Below are positions 16,225 through 24,851 of a stretch of 51,457 nucleotides of DNA, one piece after another. A program made the position numbers and the translations under genes. Below the pieces are notes generated by a model, which worked only from the letters and a program-made list of their open reading frames with translations, was not told where the DNA came from and made no database searches. The DNA is taken from assembly GCA_016869735.1 (NCBI GenBank), contig VGDL01000025.1:1-51457 (forward strand), in the 5' to 3' direction. This DNA comes from Alphaproteobacteria bacterium. Lineage in GTDB: Bacteria; Pseudomonadota; Alphaproteobacteria; Acetobacterales; Acetobacteraceae. Every line of letters begins with the position of its first letter. Positions within the stretch are counted from its first letter, which is position 1.

Positions 16225-16853
16225 GCTGCAGCCCTTGGCGTAATGCCGCCCTGTGCGACGATGAAATCGGCGATATCGGAAACCCCTTGCAGCACCTTCA
16301 GATTGGTGAAGATGAAGGGACGCGTGCCGCGCATCTTGCGCGCATCGTGGTCCATGACGGAAAGATCAGCGCCCACTAGCGGCGCCAGATCAATCTTGTT
16401 GATCACGAGCAGGTCACTTCGCGTAATACCTGGCCCACCCTTGCGCGGGATTTTATCGCCCGCCGAGACATCAATCACATAGATGGTCAGATCCGCCAAT
16501 TCCGGGCTGAAGGTCGCCGCCAGATTATCGCCGCCGCTTTCGATGAACAGGATTTCCAGCTTCGGGAATTTCACCGCCATGTCATGCACGGCAGCAAGAT
16601 TGATGGAGGCATCTTCGCGGATCGCGGTATGCGGGCAGCCGCCAGTCTCTACCCCCGCAATGCGTTCCGGCACCAGCGCGCCGGAGCGTGTCAGGAATTC
16701 CGCATCTTCGCGCGTGTAGATATCATTGGTGATGACAGCGATGTCATAGCGGTCACGCATATACTTACATAGGCGATCCACCAGCGCCGTTTTGCCGGAA
16801 CCAACCGGGCCACCAATGCCCACACGAAACGGGCCATTCTGCGAAGTGCTCAT
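16221..16853 (-). CDS. ureG: Urease accessory GTPase UreG
   Basis: 210 residues, the standard length. P-loop [15 protein letters not shown], switch-region [14 protein letters not shown], the nickel-binding [13 protein letters not shown] (CPH motif), [15 protein letters not shown] and the guanine specificity motif NKID are all present. UreG hydrolyses GTP and carries nickel to apo-urease in complex with UreD/UreF/UreH-type factors. It overlaps ureF upstream and the hydroxyacyl-CoA dehydrogenase-like gene downstream, each by an ATGA junction. Confidence 0.97.
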   Translation of the reverse strand: MSTSQNGPFRVGIGGPVGSGKTALVDRLCKYMRDRYDIAVITNDIYTREDAEFLTRSGALVPERIAGVETGGCPHTAIREDASINLAAVHDMAVKFPKLEILFIESGGDNLAATFSPELADLTIYVIDVSAGDKIPRKGGPGITRSDLLVINKIDLAPLVGADLSVMDHDARKMRGTRPFIFTNLKVLQGVSDIADFIVAQGGITPRAAA

Positions 16854-17575
16854 GATCTGAATAACCTTGTGTATTGCGTCTCATGACGCAGGGAGAAGAT
16901 ATCCAGCATCGGCGCGGCCGTGCCAAGCCGGGTAGGGTCAGCGGTAAGCGCTGCCTCGGTCGCGCGGGCCACGGCGGGTTGCAGCGCGGCGATGGCAAGC
17001 TGGCCGTCGGTCTGCCCAAGCGGCACCAGCCGCACACCGGCGGAAACCAGATTGGCGGCAAAGGCCGAGAGAAACCCAAACGCCGCATCACGCGCGGCAA
17101 TGCCCTGCTCCGCCGCCGCCGCACCAAAGGCGACCGCATGGGCAAGCTGGCGCGGATGGCGCGCAGCGAAAGCAGCAAAGCGCGGCATGGGCCAAGCAGC
17201 AATAGTGACGTTAGTAAATGCCGTGCCCTGCGCTTCAGCTTCCAGTGCGGTTTCTGCCGTGCCGCGCCAGGCAGCACCCAGTTCGGCAACCTCATCAAGG
17301 GCCTTGTCATCGCCCTTCAGCATGGCGCGATGCGCGGCGACCAGCAGCGCACCATCCACACGCCCCGCGCCACGCTGTAAGGCAGTGCTGACATAGGCAA
17401 TCAGCCCATCGCGCTTGGCCACACTGCCCGCTTCCACCGCCGCTTCCAGCCCATGGCTATAGGTATAGGCGCCGACCGGATAGGCGGGCGAAAGCCAGGT
17501 CAGCAGCCGATACAGCGCCTGTTGTGCTTCAAGCGCCGCAGCTTTTTTTTTAGTGGTGATGGTGGTGGTTTCCAT
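16850..17575 (-). CDS. ureF: Urease accessory protein UreF
   Basis: 241 residues, all-helical. Family blocks are [20 protein letters not shown] (the SPxFPxGxFxxSxGLE motif), a middle section with [15 protein letters not shown], and a C-terminal [17 protein letters not shown]. UreF is the activator in the UreD-UreF-UreG pre-activation complex. ATG 17575 ([11 protein letters not shown]) overlaps the 3' end of ureE by 26 bases. Codons 8-11 contain a run of nine A residues, a slippage-prone stretch. The longer in-frame extension is simply the His-tail region of ureE read in another frame and was rejected. Confidence 0.92.
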   Translation of the reverse strand: METTTITTKKKAAALEAQQALYRLLTWLSPAYPVGAYTYSHGLEAAVEAGSVAKRDGLIAYVSTALQRGAGRVDGALLVAAHRAMLKGDDKALDEVAELGAAWRGTAETALEAEAQGTAFTNVTIAAWPMPRFAAFAARHPRQLAHAVAFGAAAAEQGIAARDAAFGFLSAFAANLVSAGVRLVPLGQTDGQLAIAALQPAVARATEAALTADPTRLGTAAPMLDIFSLRHETQYTRLFRS

Positions 17576-18083
17576 CGCCATGGTGGTGATCATGATCACC
17601 ATCACCATGATGGTGATGATGCCCCGGATGGCGGTTATGTTCGCCGTAAGCGCCGCCTTCGGGATCAAAGGCGACCTCCACATGCTGCAATTGCGCGCCA
17701 AGCCCTTTCAGCATGGCTTCAATCACATGATCCTTGCGGATCAGGATGCGGCTGCCTTCGATCTGCGTCGGCAGATGCCGATTGCCAAGATGCCAGGCCA
17801 AACGCGCAAGCCTTTCTGGCGTTTCCGCCGTGACTTCAATCAAGGGCTCCGGCGCAGCCTGCACCAGAATGACGCCACCGCCTTCCAGCAGCAGCCCATC
17901 ACCCTGGCGGAGCACGGTCGCTTCTTCCAAATCCAGCAGGAAGGCAAAACCATCTTCCGCGACATAGCGCTTGCGGCGACGGAAGCGATCATCGAAATCC
18001 AGCGTCACGCGATGCCGCGCGGTGCGTTCCACCCAGCCGCCGGCGGGTAGCACTTGAATGGCGCGGGGAAGTGTCTCGGTCAT
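17550..18083 (-). CDS. ureE: Urease nickel-chaperone UreE with His-rich tail
   Basis: 177 residues. The N-terminal domain contains HRVTLDFDDRFRRRKRYVAE, the central peptide-binding-type domain ends in LAWHLGNRHLPTQIE, and GLGAQLQHVEVAFDPEGGAY carries the conserved metal-binding region. The C-terminus from about residue 147 has 16 His in 31 residues (GHHHHHGDGDHDHHH and a final HHHHH), a nickel store as in Klebsiella-type UreE. ATG 18083 was chosen over GTG 18092 because GAGG lies at a suitable distance upstream. Its last 26 bases overlap ureF. Confidence 0.94.
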   Translation of the reverse strand: MTETLPRAIQVLPAGGWVERTARHRVTLDFDDRFRRRKRYVAEDGFAFLLDLEEATVLRQGDGLLLEGGGVILVQAAPEPLIEVTAETPERLARLAWHLGNRHLPTQIEGSRILIRKDHVIEAMLKGLGAQLQHVEVAFDPEGGAYGEHNRHPGHHHHHGDGDHDHHHGDGNHHHHH

Positions 18084-18095
18084 CTCAGGCACACC

Positions 18096-19808
18096 TCAAA
18101 ACATGAAATAGCGCTGCGCCATGGGCAGCACCTTGGCGGGTTCACAGACCAGCAGCACGCCATCGGCGCGCACCTCATAGGTTTCCGGATCAACCTCAAT
18201 CTTCGGCAGCGTTGCATTATGCACCATGCTGCGCTTGCCAATGCCGCTGCGGCAATTGCGCACCGCGACCAATTCGCGCGCAAGCCCGAAGCGCCCGGCG
18301 ATATCCGCCTGCAACGCAGCACCACTCACGAAAGTGACAGCCGATAACAAGCGCGAACGCCCATAGCTGCCAAACATCGGCCGGTAATGCACTGGCTGCG
18401 GTGTGGGGATGGAAGCATTCGGGTCGCCCATCAGCGCCATGGCAATGGTGCCGCCCTTCAACACCATATCCGGCTTCACGCCGAAAAAGGCCGGATTCCA
18501 CATCACCAGATCGGCGATCTTGCCGACTTCCACGCTGCCGACATGATCGGCCACACCCTGCGCAATCGCTGCATTGATCGTGTATTTGGCGATATAGCGC
18601 TTGGCGCGCGCATTGTCGTTATCGCCCTTTTCTTCCGGCAAGCGGCCACGCTGCACCTTCATCTTATGCGCGGTCTGCCAAGTGCGGATGATCACCTCAC
18701 CCACGCGCCCCATCGCCTGGCTATCAGACGACATCATGCTGATGGCGCCAATATCATGCAGGATATCCTCAGCCGCGATGGTTTCCTTGCGGATGCGGCT
18801 CTCGGCAAAGGCCACATCTTCCGCAATGCGCGGATCAAGATGGTGGCAGACCATGAGCATATCCAAATGCTCATCCACCGTGTTCACCGTATAGGGCATG
18901 GTGGGGTTGGTGGAGGAAGGCAGCACGCCCGCCTCACCCACCAGGCGCAGAATATCCGGCGCATGGCCACCGCCCGCACCTTCAGTATGGAAGGCCTGAA
19001 TGGTGCGGCCGCGAATGGCCTTGATGGTTTCTTCGACAAAGCCGCTTTCATTCAGCGTGTCGGTATGGATGGCGATTTGAATATCCATCTCATCGGCGAC
19101 CGAAAGGCAGTTATCAATGGCCTTGGGTGTCGTGCCCCAATCCTCATGCAGTTTGAGGCCGCAGGCGCCCGCGCGGATCTGTTCTTCCAAACCCGCCGGT
19201 AGCGCGGCATTGCCCTTGCCGAGGAAGCCAAGGTTCATCGGGAAGCCTTCGGCGGCCTGCAACATACGCTCCATATGCCAAGGGCCGGGCGTGCAGGTGG
19301 TGGCGAGTGTGCCATGCGCCGGTCCGGTGCCGCCACCGAACATGGAGGTAATGCCAGATGCCAGCGCTTCTTCAATCTGCTGCGGGCAGATGAAATGGAT
19401 ATGCACATCAAGCCCGCCCGCGGTCAGGATGCGCCCTTCACCTGCGATGATTTCCGTGCCCGGGCCGATGATGATGTCCACATTGGGCTGCGTGTCCGGG
19501 TTGCCCGCCTTGCCGATGGCAGCAATACGCCCGCCGCGCAAGCCGATATCCGCCTTCACCACGCCCCAATGATCCAGAATCAGCGCATTGGTGATGACGG
19601 TATCCATCGCGCCATTGGCGCGGGTTACTTGCGATTGGCCCATGCCATCGCGGATCACCTTGCCGCCGCCGAATTTCACTTCCTCACCATAGGTGGTCAG
19701 GTCGCGCTCAACCTCGATGAAGATTTCCGTATCGGCCAGGCGCACACGGTCGCCCATTGTTGGGCCATACATGCCGGCATAGGCGGCGCGAGAGATTTTC
19801 GTTGCCAT
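18096..19808 (-). CDS. ureC: Urease subunit alpha (catalytic)
   Basis: 570 residues, normal for UreC. It hydrolyses urea to ammonia and carbamate at a di-nickel centre. All ligands are visible: His136 and His138 in DVHIHF, the carbamylated Lys219 in GLKLHEDWG, His248 in AIHTDTLNE, His274 in [12 protein letters not shown], and Asp362 in [11 protein letters not shown]. The flap Cys321-His322 is in VCHHLD. Nothing in the active site is missing, so the enzyme should be functional. It sits between ureB (3-base gap) and ureE (12-base gap). Confidence 0.98.
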   Translation of the reverse strand: MATKISRAAYAGMYGPTMGDRVRLADTEIFIEVERDLTTYGEEVKFGGGKVIRDGMGQSQVTRANGAMDTVITNALILDHWGVVKADIGLRGGRIAAIGKAGNPDTQPNVDIIIGPGTEIIAGEGRILTAGGLDVHIHFICPQQIEEALASGITSMFGGGTGPAHGTLATTCTPGPWHMERMLQAAEGFPMNLGFLGKGNAALPAGLEEQIRAGACGLKLHEDWGTTPKAIDNCLSVADEMDIQIAIHTDTLNESGFVEETIKAIRGRTIQAFHTEGAGGGHAPDILRLVGEAGVLPSSTNPTMPYTVNTVDEHLDMLMVCHHLDPRIAEDVAFAESRIRKETIAAEDILHDIGAISMMSSDSQAMGRVGEVIIRTWQTAHKMKVQRGRLPEEKGDNDNARAKRYIAKYTINAAIAQGVADHVGSVEVGKIADLVMWNPAFFGVKPDMVLKGGTIAMALMGDPNASIPTPQPVHYRPMFGSYGRSRLLSAVTFVSGAALQADIAGRFGLARELVAVRNCRSGIGKRSMVHNATLPKIEVDPETYEVRADGVLLVCEPAKVLPMAQRYFMF

Positions 19809-19811
19809 GGG

Positions 19812-20117
19812 TCAGACCGCCCCTTCCGTTTCGCCGCGAAAGCCATGGATCACGCGTGCACCTGAAAGCGGGATCAGCCGCACCTTGCGCGTTTGCCCCG
19901 GTTCAAAGCGCACTGCCGTGCCGGCGGGAATATCCAGGCGGCATCCGCGCGCCTTGGCACGATCAAACGCGAGCAAGGGATTGGTTTCCGCGAAATGGTA
20001 ATGGCTGCCCACCTGCACCGGGCGGTCGCCCTTATTCGCCACGGTGATTTCCACGGCGTCGCGCTTTGCGTTCAGCGTGATCTCGCCGGGGGCGGTGATG
20101 ATTTCGCCGGGGATCAT
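19812..20117 (-). CDS. ureB: Urease subunit beta
   Basis: 101 residues, the usual size. Starts [20 protein letters not shown], then [20 protein letters not shown] and [20 protein letters not shown], all strongly conserved in UreB. It is a structural subunit of the alpha-beta-gamma urease trimer. The ATG overlaps the ureA stop by 4 bases. The three subunits are separate genes, as in most non-Helicobacter bacteria. Confidence 0.97.
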   Translation of the reverse strand: MIPGEIITAPGEITLNAKRDAVEITVANKGDRPVQVGSHYHFAETNPLLAFDRAKARGCRLDIPAGTAVRFEPGQTRKVRLIPLSGARVIHGFRGETEGAV

Positions 20118-20560
20118 TTGCGGGCTCCCTTTTTGCGCGCGGGCTTGGCCTTTGGCTTGGCGGGTTTTGTCGCGGCTTTGGGTTTCGGCTTGGTGGCGGC
20201 TTTCGCCTTGGCTTTTGGTACGGCCTTCGCCTTGCCCGCCGGCTTTTTCGGTGCGGCGGCGCGGATGGGCTGATGCACGGTCACGAGTTTCGTGCCATCC
20301 AGGAAGGTCGCTTCCACCTGGATTTCATGCAGCATCTCGGCGATGCCTTCCATGACCTGATCGCGTGTGAGAATGGTTGCGCCATCGCGCATCAATTCCG
20401 CGACGCTGCGGCCATCGCGCGCACCCTCCACCACGAAATCCGTGATCAGCGCCACGGCTTCGGGGAAGTTCATTTTCAGGCCGCGTTCCAGGCGCCGTCG
20501 CGCCACGATCGCGGCCATGGAAATCATCAGCTTGTCTTTTTCACGCGGGGTCAGGTTCAT
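20114..20560 (-). CDS. ureA: Urease subunit gamma with C-terminal Lys/Ala/Pro-rich extension
   Basis: 148 residues against about 100 for a normal UreA. Residues 1-99 are an ordinary gamma subunit: [60 protein letters not shown] and LVTVHQPI. Residues 100-148 form an added tail of low complexity with 17 Lys, 3 Arg and no acidic residue, built from repeats of AKAK, TKP and PKA and resembling histone H1-like tails. The reading frame is intact and overlaps ureB by ATGA, so the tail is not a sequencing frameshift into ureB. It may be surface-exposed and mediate binding to an acidic partner; that is inference. Confidence 0.95.
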   Translation of the reverse strand: MNLTPREKDKLMISMAAIVARRRLERGLKMNFPEAVALITDFVVEGARDGRSVAELMRDGATILTRDQVMEGIAEMLHEIQVEATFLDGTKLVTVHQPIRAAAPKKPAGKAKAVPKAKAKAATKPKPKAATKPAKPKAKPARKKGARK

Positions 20561-20608
20561 GGCGTTGGGTTCCGCAATCGCTGTGCCATCATCATGGGAT
20601 TTTCTGCT

Positions 20609-21439
20609 TCATGTCGTCCATAGCCGCGGCAGCCGCGCCGGCAAGCCAAGCGTCGGGCGCAGCCGGCAAATCGCCGCCCCCAGCCCTTCGCGCACCTCAA
20701 CGGCACCACCAAGCCAGCGCGTGAGCAACAGCCCGGGCCGCACAAGGCTCGCCAGCGCGCCATCTTCGCGCAAAGCATCGCGCAAATCGGGCGTGGCAAG
20801 CGGGCCGGCCAGCACCAGGCTACCCAGCGCTTCGGCATTGGCGAAACCAAAGGGGTCGGCGAAATCGGCGGCGGTATCCTCGCCAAGGCTGAGCCCATCC
20901 GCCCAAAGCAGCTTGCCGCCGCGATGGATACGCCAGGAATCCTGCAAAGCACCACGCCGCCAAGTCTCCCCCCGCGCGGCGCGGCCAAAGACCAGCGCTT
21001 CGGCCATCAGCAGCGTGGCGTCCTCCGCGATATCGGCGCGCAAGTGCCGTTCAAGGCGCGCGCCTTCGAATAGGATGGTTTCCTGCGGGATCCATTCAAA
21101 AACCGCGCCGGGGCCCGCTTCCAGCGTCACGGAAATCGCCGTGGCCGGGCCAAGGCTGCGATAGATTTTCTCAGCCGCGGGGGTCGAGAAACTGGCCCGC
21201 GCCCCGGCACCAAGGCTCAGCGCGATTTCCACCTTATCGCCCCCGGCAAGGCCGCCCGCGGTATTCACCAGCGCGCAGATGGGTGCCTCATCCGCCTCAG
21301 GGTCGGGGAACAGGGCTCGCATGGGGGGCGATTGGTAAAGCCCACCCAACACGGTGCGCCCTTTATGGAAACGATAATCCAATTCCAACCGCCCGCGAGA
21401 GCGTTGATGGCTGGGTTGGGGCAGAGCGGCGACATTCAT
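20609..21439 (-). CDS. ureD: Urease accessory protein UreD
   Basis: 276 residues. Family blocks include LVNTAGGLAGGDKVEIALSL (near residue 58), TPAAEKIYRSLG, WIPQETILFEGARLERHL and a final basic region. UreD is the scaffold protein (UreH in some species) that contacts apo-urease and receives nickel via UreF and UreG. It is the first gene of the operon, 48 bases upstream of ureA, and its start lies opposite the ureidoglycolate lyase gene across a 143-base promoter region. Confidence 0.93.
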   Translation of the reverse strand: MNVAALPQPSHQRSRGRLELDYRFHKGRTVLGGLYQSPPMRALFPDPEADEAPICALVNTAGGLAGGDKVEIALSLGAGARASFSTPAAEKIYRSLGPATAISVTLEAGPGAVFEWIPQETILFEGARLERHLRADIAEDATLLMAEALVFGRAARGETWRRGALQDSWRIHRGGKLLWADGLSLGEDTAADFADPFGFANAEALGSLVLAGPLATPDLRDALREDGALASLVRPGLLLTRWLGGAVEVREGLGAAICRLRPTLGLPARLPRLWTT

Positions 21440-21489
21440 GGAACGAGACTAACCACGCCCAGCGCCCGCCACCAAATGGCGCGATAAAG

Positions 21490-21520
21490 GGCAAATTTTG
21501 CGCAAAATACAGGCAAATTT
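21490..21520. promoter_or_regulatory. Palindrome and direct repeats in the ureD/allA-like divergent promoter
   Basis: A perfect 14-bp palindrome ATTTTGCGCAAAAT lies at 21495-21508, and the 9-mer GGCAAATTT occurs at 21490 and again at 21512, 22 bases (two helical turns) apart. This AT-rich island sits midway between the divergent ureD and ureidoglycolate lyase starts, in otherwise GC-rich DNA. It is a good candidate operator for a regulator controlling both units; no specific family assigned. Confidence 0.4.
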
Positions 21521-21582
21521 CCAGACTGGACAGAGCCGCGCGGCACGGCTTTGGTGGCGAAGATCAAACCGGAAGCCACCCC

Positions 21583-22056
21583 ATGCGCCGCATCACGACA
21601 GGACCGCTCACCGCCGAAGCCTTTGCCCCCTTTGGGGAGGTGCTGGAAAGCCCCGCCACGCCAGGGCGCGCTTACATAGACAAGATGCTGGAAAACCGCC
21701 GAGCCGGCGCGGCGCCCAGCCTTTCCTTCACGCGCGCCTTGCCTAAATCAGCGCCTTTTGCCTCCACCACCATGGAACGGCACGAATTTTCCTCGCAATC
21801 CTTCATCCCCATGGAAGCGGGGCGCTGGCTGGCGCTGGTCGCACCGCATGGGGCGGATGGCAAGCCGGATATGGCAAAGGCGCGCGCCTTTCTGGCGCGG
21901 CCTGATCAGGGGGTCACTTACGGCGCTAATGTCTGGCACCACCCTTTCACGGCGTTTGACCGCGAAGCACGCTTCGCGGTCTTCATGTGGAAGGATGGCA
22001 CTTCAGCCGATGATGAATTTGTTGAGGTGCAGCCTTTTGAACTGCACCTCGGCTGA
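21583..22056 (+). CDS. allA: Ureidoglycolate lyase (AllA family)
   Basis: 157 residues, close to the usual AllA length of about 160. Starts MRRITTGPLTAEAFAPFGEV, a typical AllA opening, then FSSQSFIPMEAGRWLALVAP and GVTYGANVWHHPFTAFD, the conserved cupin-like block. The enzyme splits ureidoglycolate into glyoxylate and urea in purine breakdown. ATG 21583 is preceded by GGAAG; the much longer in-frame extension runs through the promoter region and was rejected. Being divergent from the urease operon fits a pathway in which the urea released here feeds urease. Confidence 0.88.
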   Translation: MRRITTGPLTAEAFAPFGEVLESPATPGRAYIDKMLENRRAGAAPSLSFTRALPKSAPFASTTMERHEFSSQSFIPMEAGRWLALVAPHGADGKPDMAKARAFLARPDQGVTYGANVWHHPFTAFDREARFAVFMWKDGTSADDEFVEVQPFELHLG

Positions 22057-22064
22057 TATCAGCC

Positions 22065-23042
22065 TCAGGCGTTATGCGCCTGCTGACCACGGGTTTTCCA
22101 GAGTGAGACGAAAATCCCGCCAGCGATGATGGCCGCCGTCACGCCCAGCGAAATCGCTGGGTCAAGCTTGCCGACCATCTGGTTCCAAAAGATCTTACCG
22201 CCGATGAAAACCAGCACCAGCGCCAGCGCATATTTCAGATAGTGGAAGCGATGCACCATGGCGGCGAGTGCGAAATACAGCGCGCGCAGCCCCAGGATCG
22301 CCATGATATTCGCGGTATAGACAATGAAGGTATCGGTCGTGATGGCGAAGATCGCCGGCACGCTATCCACCGCGAAAATCAAATCGGCGATATTGATCAC
22401 CACCAGCGCCAGGAACAACGGCGTGGCGAAGGCCAGCTTCTTGCCCGTGGCCGCATCCATCTGCCGGACGAAGAATTTCTGGCCATGCATCTCATCCGTC
22501 ATGCGCATGTGCTTGCGCATGAAGCGCACAACCGGGTTCGTCGAGATATCCTGCTCACTTTCCGGCACCACCAGCATCTTGATGCCGGTCGCAATCAGGA
22601 AGGCGCCGAAGATGTACAGCACCCAGCTATATTGCTGCACCAGCGCCGCACCAAGACCAATCATGATGCCGCGCAGGACAATCACGCCAATAATGCCCCA
22701 GACCAGCGCGCGATACTGGTAGCGGCGCGGGATCGCAAAATAGCCGAAGATCAGGCTGATCACGAAGACATTGTCGATGGAAAGCGCCTTTTCGATGAAA
22801 AAACCAGTGAAATAGGCAATGCCAGCATGGACCCCGTCCGAGGTCGTGATCTCCCCGGCTTCATAGGCCCACCAGATGCCGCCGCCATAAAGCATGGCAA
22901 AAGCGATATAGAAGGCGGACAGCCACAGGCTTTGCGCCACGCCCATTTCCTTGTCCTTGCGATTCAGGACGCCAAGGTCAAAAGCAAGCAACAGCAACAC
23001 GATCAGCAGGAAGCCCTTCCACATCCAGAAGGGCTTGCCCAT
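22065..23042 (-). CDS. TerC/Alx-family membrane protein
   Basis: 325 residues with about nine membrane spans. Family marks are LLLLAFDLGVLNRKDKE near the N-terminus, FFIEKALSIDNVFVISLIFG (the EKSLSxDNxF signature), and the second-half repeat VVINIADLIFAVDSVPAIFA. Relatives (E. coli Alx, TerC) are linked to manganese export, pH or tellurite stress. Start choice is uncertain: ATG 23042 fits the family length, but the strong AGGAGG at 23084-23079 is 36 bases upstream. No Mn-responsive yybP-ykoY riboswitch could be recognised upstream. Convergent with allA, 8-base gap. Confidence 0.88.
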   Translation of the reverse strand: MGKPFWMWKGFLLIVLLLLAFDLGVLNRKDKEMGVAQSLWLSAFYIAFAMLYGGGIWWAYEAGEITTSDGVHAGIAYFTGFFIEKALSIDNVFVISLIFGYFAIPRRYQYRALVWGIIGVIVLRGIMIGLGAALVQQYSWVLYIFGAFLIATGIKMLVVPESEQDISTNPVVRFMRKHMRMTDEMHGQKFFVRQMDAATGKKLAFATPLFLALVVINIADLIFAVDSVPAIFAITTDTFIVYTANIMAILGLRALYFALAAMVHRFHYLKYALALVLVFIGGKIFWNQMVGKLDPAISLGVTAAIIAGGIFVSLWKTRGQQAHNA

Positions 23043-23053
23043 CCATTCAACGG

Positions 23054-23084
23054 CTAGAAATTCAATTCCAAAACCTCTCCTCCT
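23054..23084 (-). promoter_or_regulatory. Strong Shine-Dalgarno and possible mini-ORF before the terC-like gene
   Basis: On the minus strand AGGAGG (23084-23079) is followed, 7 bases later, by an out-of-frame TTG that reads only MELNF before a TAG at 23056-23054. The in-frame alternatives are ATT at 23066 and ATG at 23042. Either a rare ATT start is used, or a short leader peptide precedes the gene. Confidence 0.35.
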
Positions 23085-23361
23085 AAGGCGCGGATCAGCC
23101 ACGGAGGGGCCAAGACCGCGCAAGCTTGCACGATCCGACATCACGAAGGGCCGCCACGAGAAAGGCAGCCCCCGTCAGAGCGCCCCGGATAGCTGGGACA
23201 TGGCGGTAGGCGGAATGGTTTTCAACCCCCATTGCGTCGGCCCCGGTGACAAACCATTTAGGTATTTGCGCGGTGGCCCCTTGGCGATTAGGTTGCCGCC
23301 ATGTCATAGGGTCTGAAGCTTCGCGCCGGCGGGGCTTCCAACTGGGAATTGAGGCGTCGCA
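23085..23361. other. Intergenic region between divergent terC-like and tatA genes
   Basis: About 280 bases contain no convincing gene. Open frames here are shadows with unrelated composition. Some GC-rich inverted repeats occur (for example around GGGGGCTGCC and GGCGGCCC on the minus strand), but none gives a clear terminator or a riboswitch I can name. It must hold the promoters of both flanking genes. Confidence 0.5.
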
Positions 23362-23634
23362 ATGGGTTCCTTCAGCATCTGGCATTGGCTTGTGGTTCTG
23401 CTGGTCGTTCTGCTGCTTTTCGGCAGCGGCAAGATCAGCGGGCTGATGGGCGATCTGGCCAAGGGCATCAAGTCCTTCAAGCAAAATATTAAGGAAGATC
23501 AGGCGGATGCCTCGATGGAGGCGCAGGCCCAGGGTCAGACCCAGCCGGCCGGCAGCATCCAAGGCCCCGCCGCTGCTTCTTCCACCGCGCAGGCCGCTTC
23601 TGCGCAAACCACGCCGCCCCGCCCGGGCGCCTGA
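23362..23634 (+). CDS. tatA: Sec-independent translocase protein TatA
   Basis: 90 residues. One N-terminal membrane helix ([20 protein letters not shown]), the FGSGK hinge, and an amphipathic helix [20 protein letters not shown] are exactly TatA-like; the remainder is a flexible Gln/Ala/Pro-rich tail. TatA oligomers form the pore that passes folded twin-arginine substrates across the inner membrane. No tatB or tatC adjoins: the neighbours are a terC-like gene (divergent) and corA. The gene therefore stands alone here. Confidence 0.93.
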   Translation: MGSFSIWHWLVVLLVVLLLFGSGKISGLMGDLAKGIKSFKQNIKEDQADASMEAQAQGQTQPAGSIQGPAAASSTAQAASAQTTPPRPGA

Positions 23635-23793
23635 CGCCGTTAACGCCAAGCCCTGGCGCCATAAGGTGGCGGGCTTGGCTTCGCCCTAGCCTTGGCCGCA
23701 ATAGCCTGGGCAAAAGGCCAAAAAGACTATCCAGGCTGCCGGGTCTATTTTTAGTGGCTTACTGTCGTTTTTGCCGCGTGGAGGGCCCGGGCC

Positions 23794-24834
23794 ATGCTGA
23801 CAACCTGGACTATTGAAGATGGCCGCTGCCGAGTGCGCGAAGGCGCCATTTCCGACATCACAGCCGCCCTACCCGAACCCGCGCGGGAGAGCGCAGCGGA
23901 AGCCGCTGACGCGCAGAACCTGCGCCGCGCCGTCTGGATTGACCTGCTGAACCCAACCCCGGCGGAAGAACGCGCGGTGCAGAGTGGGTTAGGTCTTGAA
24001 ATCCCAACGCGGGAGGAAATGCAGGAAATCGAAAGCTCCTCTCGTTTGTATCGGGAGGATGACGTTTTGTTTCTGACCGCCAATTTTCTCTACGGCGTGG
24101 ATTCGGGCGATTACGGTTCAACCCCGATCAGCTTTGTCTTGACCAATAGCACGCTGGTCACAGTCCGCTATGCATCGCCGCGCGCCTTCACAGCCTTTGC
24201 CGCGCGCGCACAGCGCAATCCAAGCCTGCTGCAATCCCCAGATGCCGTGATGTTGCATTTGTTTGAACAAGTGGTAGATCGGCTGGCTGACATTCTGGAA
24301 AAAGTCAGCGCGGATATGGATAAGGCGAGCCAATCCACCTTTCGCGCATCACAAGCCGATTTTAAGATGCATCGGCGCAATGACAAGCTGAAGGATGCCT
24401 TGTTCACGCTTGGCCAGGTCGGCGAAGTCACAACCCGCGCTTCCGAAACCCTGCTAGGGCTTTCACGCATCCTGACCTTTGTGGGCGCCGAGAAGGCAAC
24501 CGCAGTACGCAAGGAAAACCAATTGCTCATCAAGACGCTGGTGCGCGATGTGCGGTCCCTTGTGGAACACGCCAGCTTCCTGAATTCCAAGGCACAATTC
24601 CTGTTGGATGCGGTGCTGGGCGTGTTGAATGTTGAACAGACAAATATCATCAAGACCTTTACCGTGGCGTCTGTCGCACTCATGCCGCCCACGCTGATTG
24701 CCAGCATCTACGGCATGAATTTCGAATTCATGCCGGAACTGAAGCTGGCCCTTGGTTATCCCTTGGCGCTTCTGCTGATGATCGTTTCAGCCATTCTGCC
24801 TATTCTCTATTTCCGGCGGAAAGGCTGGCTTTGA
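23794..24834 (+). CDS. corA: CorA-family magnesium/cobalt transporter
   Basis: 346 residues. The N-terminal cytoplasmic funnel is followed by a long helix (about residues 150-270) and two C-terminal membrane segments. The pore signature GMN is seen in SIYGMNFEFMPEL after the first of them (TFTVASVALMPPTLIAS). The second segment ends in the basic RRKGWL typical of CorA. It imports Mg2+ (or Co2+/Ni2+) down the membrane potential. About 160 bases precede it without a recognisable gene. The acetamidase gene starts 17 bases after its stop. Confidence 0.94.
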   Translation: MLTTWTIEDGRCRVREGAISDITAALPEPARESAAEAADAQNLRRAVWIDLLNPTPAEERAVQSGLGLEIPTREEMQEIESSSRLYREDDVLFLTANFLYGVDSGDYGSTPISFVLTNSTLVTVRYASPRAFTAFAARAQRNPSLLQSPDAVMLHLFEQVVDRLADILEKVSADMDKASQSTFRASQADFKMHRRNDKLKDALFTLGQVGEVTTRASETLLGLSRILTFVGAEKATAVRKENQLLIKTLVRDVRSLVEHASFLNSKAQFLLDAVLGVLNVEQTNIIKTFTVASVALMPPTLIASIYGMNFEFMPELKLALGYPLALLLMIVSAILPILYFRRKGWL

Positions 24835-24851
24835 AAGACAAGGAAATCCTG

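Noticed and set aside
17576-17701. Longer ureF start at 17701
   Set aside because: The extra 42 residues are the ureE His-tail region read out of frame (Ile/Met/Thr repeats), not UreF sequence.
20367-21164. 265-codon plus-strand frame across ureA/ureD
   Set aside because: Ser/Arg-rich antisense shadow of ureA and ureD, with no ribosome-binding site or family motif.
23043-23361. Mn-responsive yybP-ykoY riboswitch upstream of the terC-like gene
   Set aside because: I looked for the conserved loop sequences on the minus strand and could not identify them.
23095-23649. 184-codon minus-strand frame over tatA
   Set aside because: Covers tatA antisense and the intergenic region; no recognisable motif, and tatA is certain.
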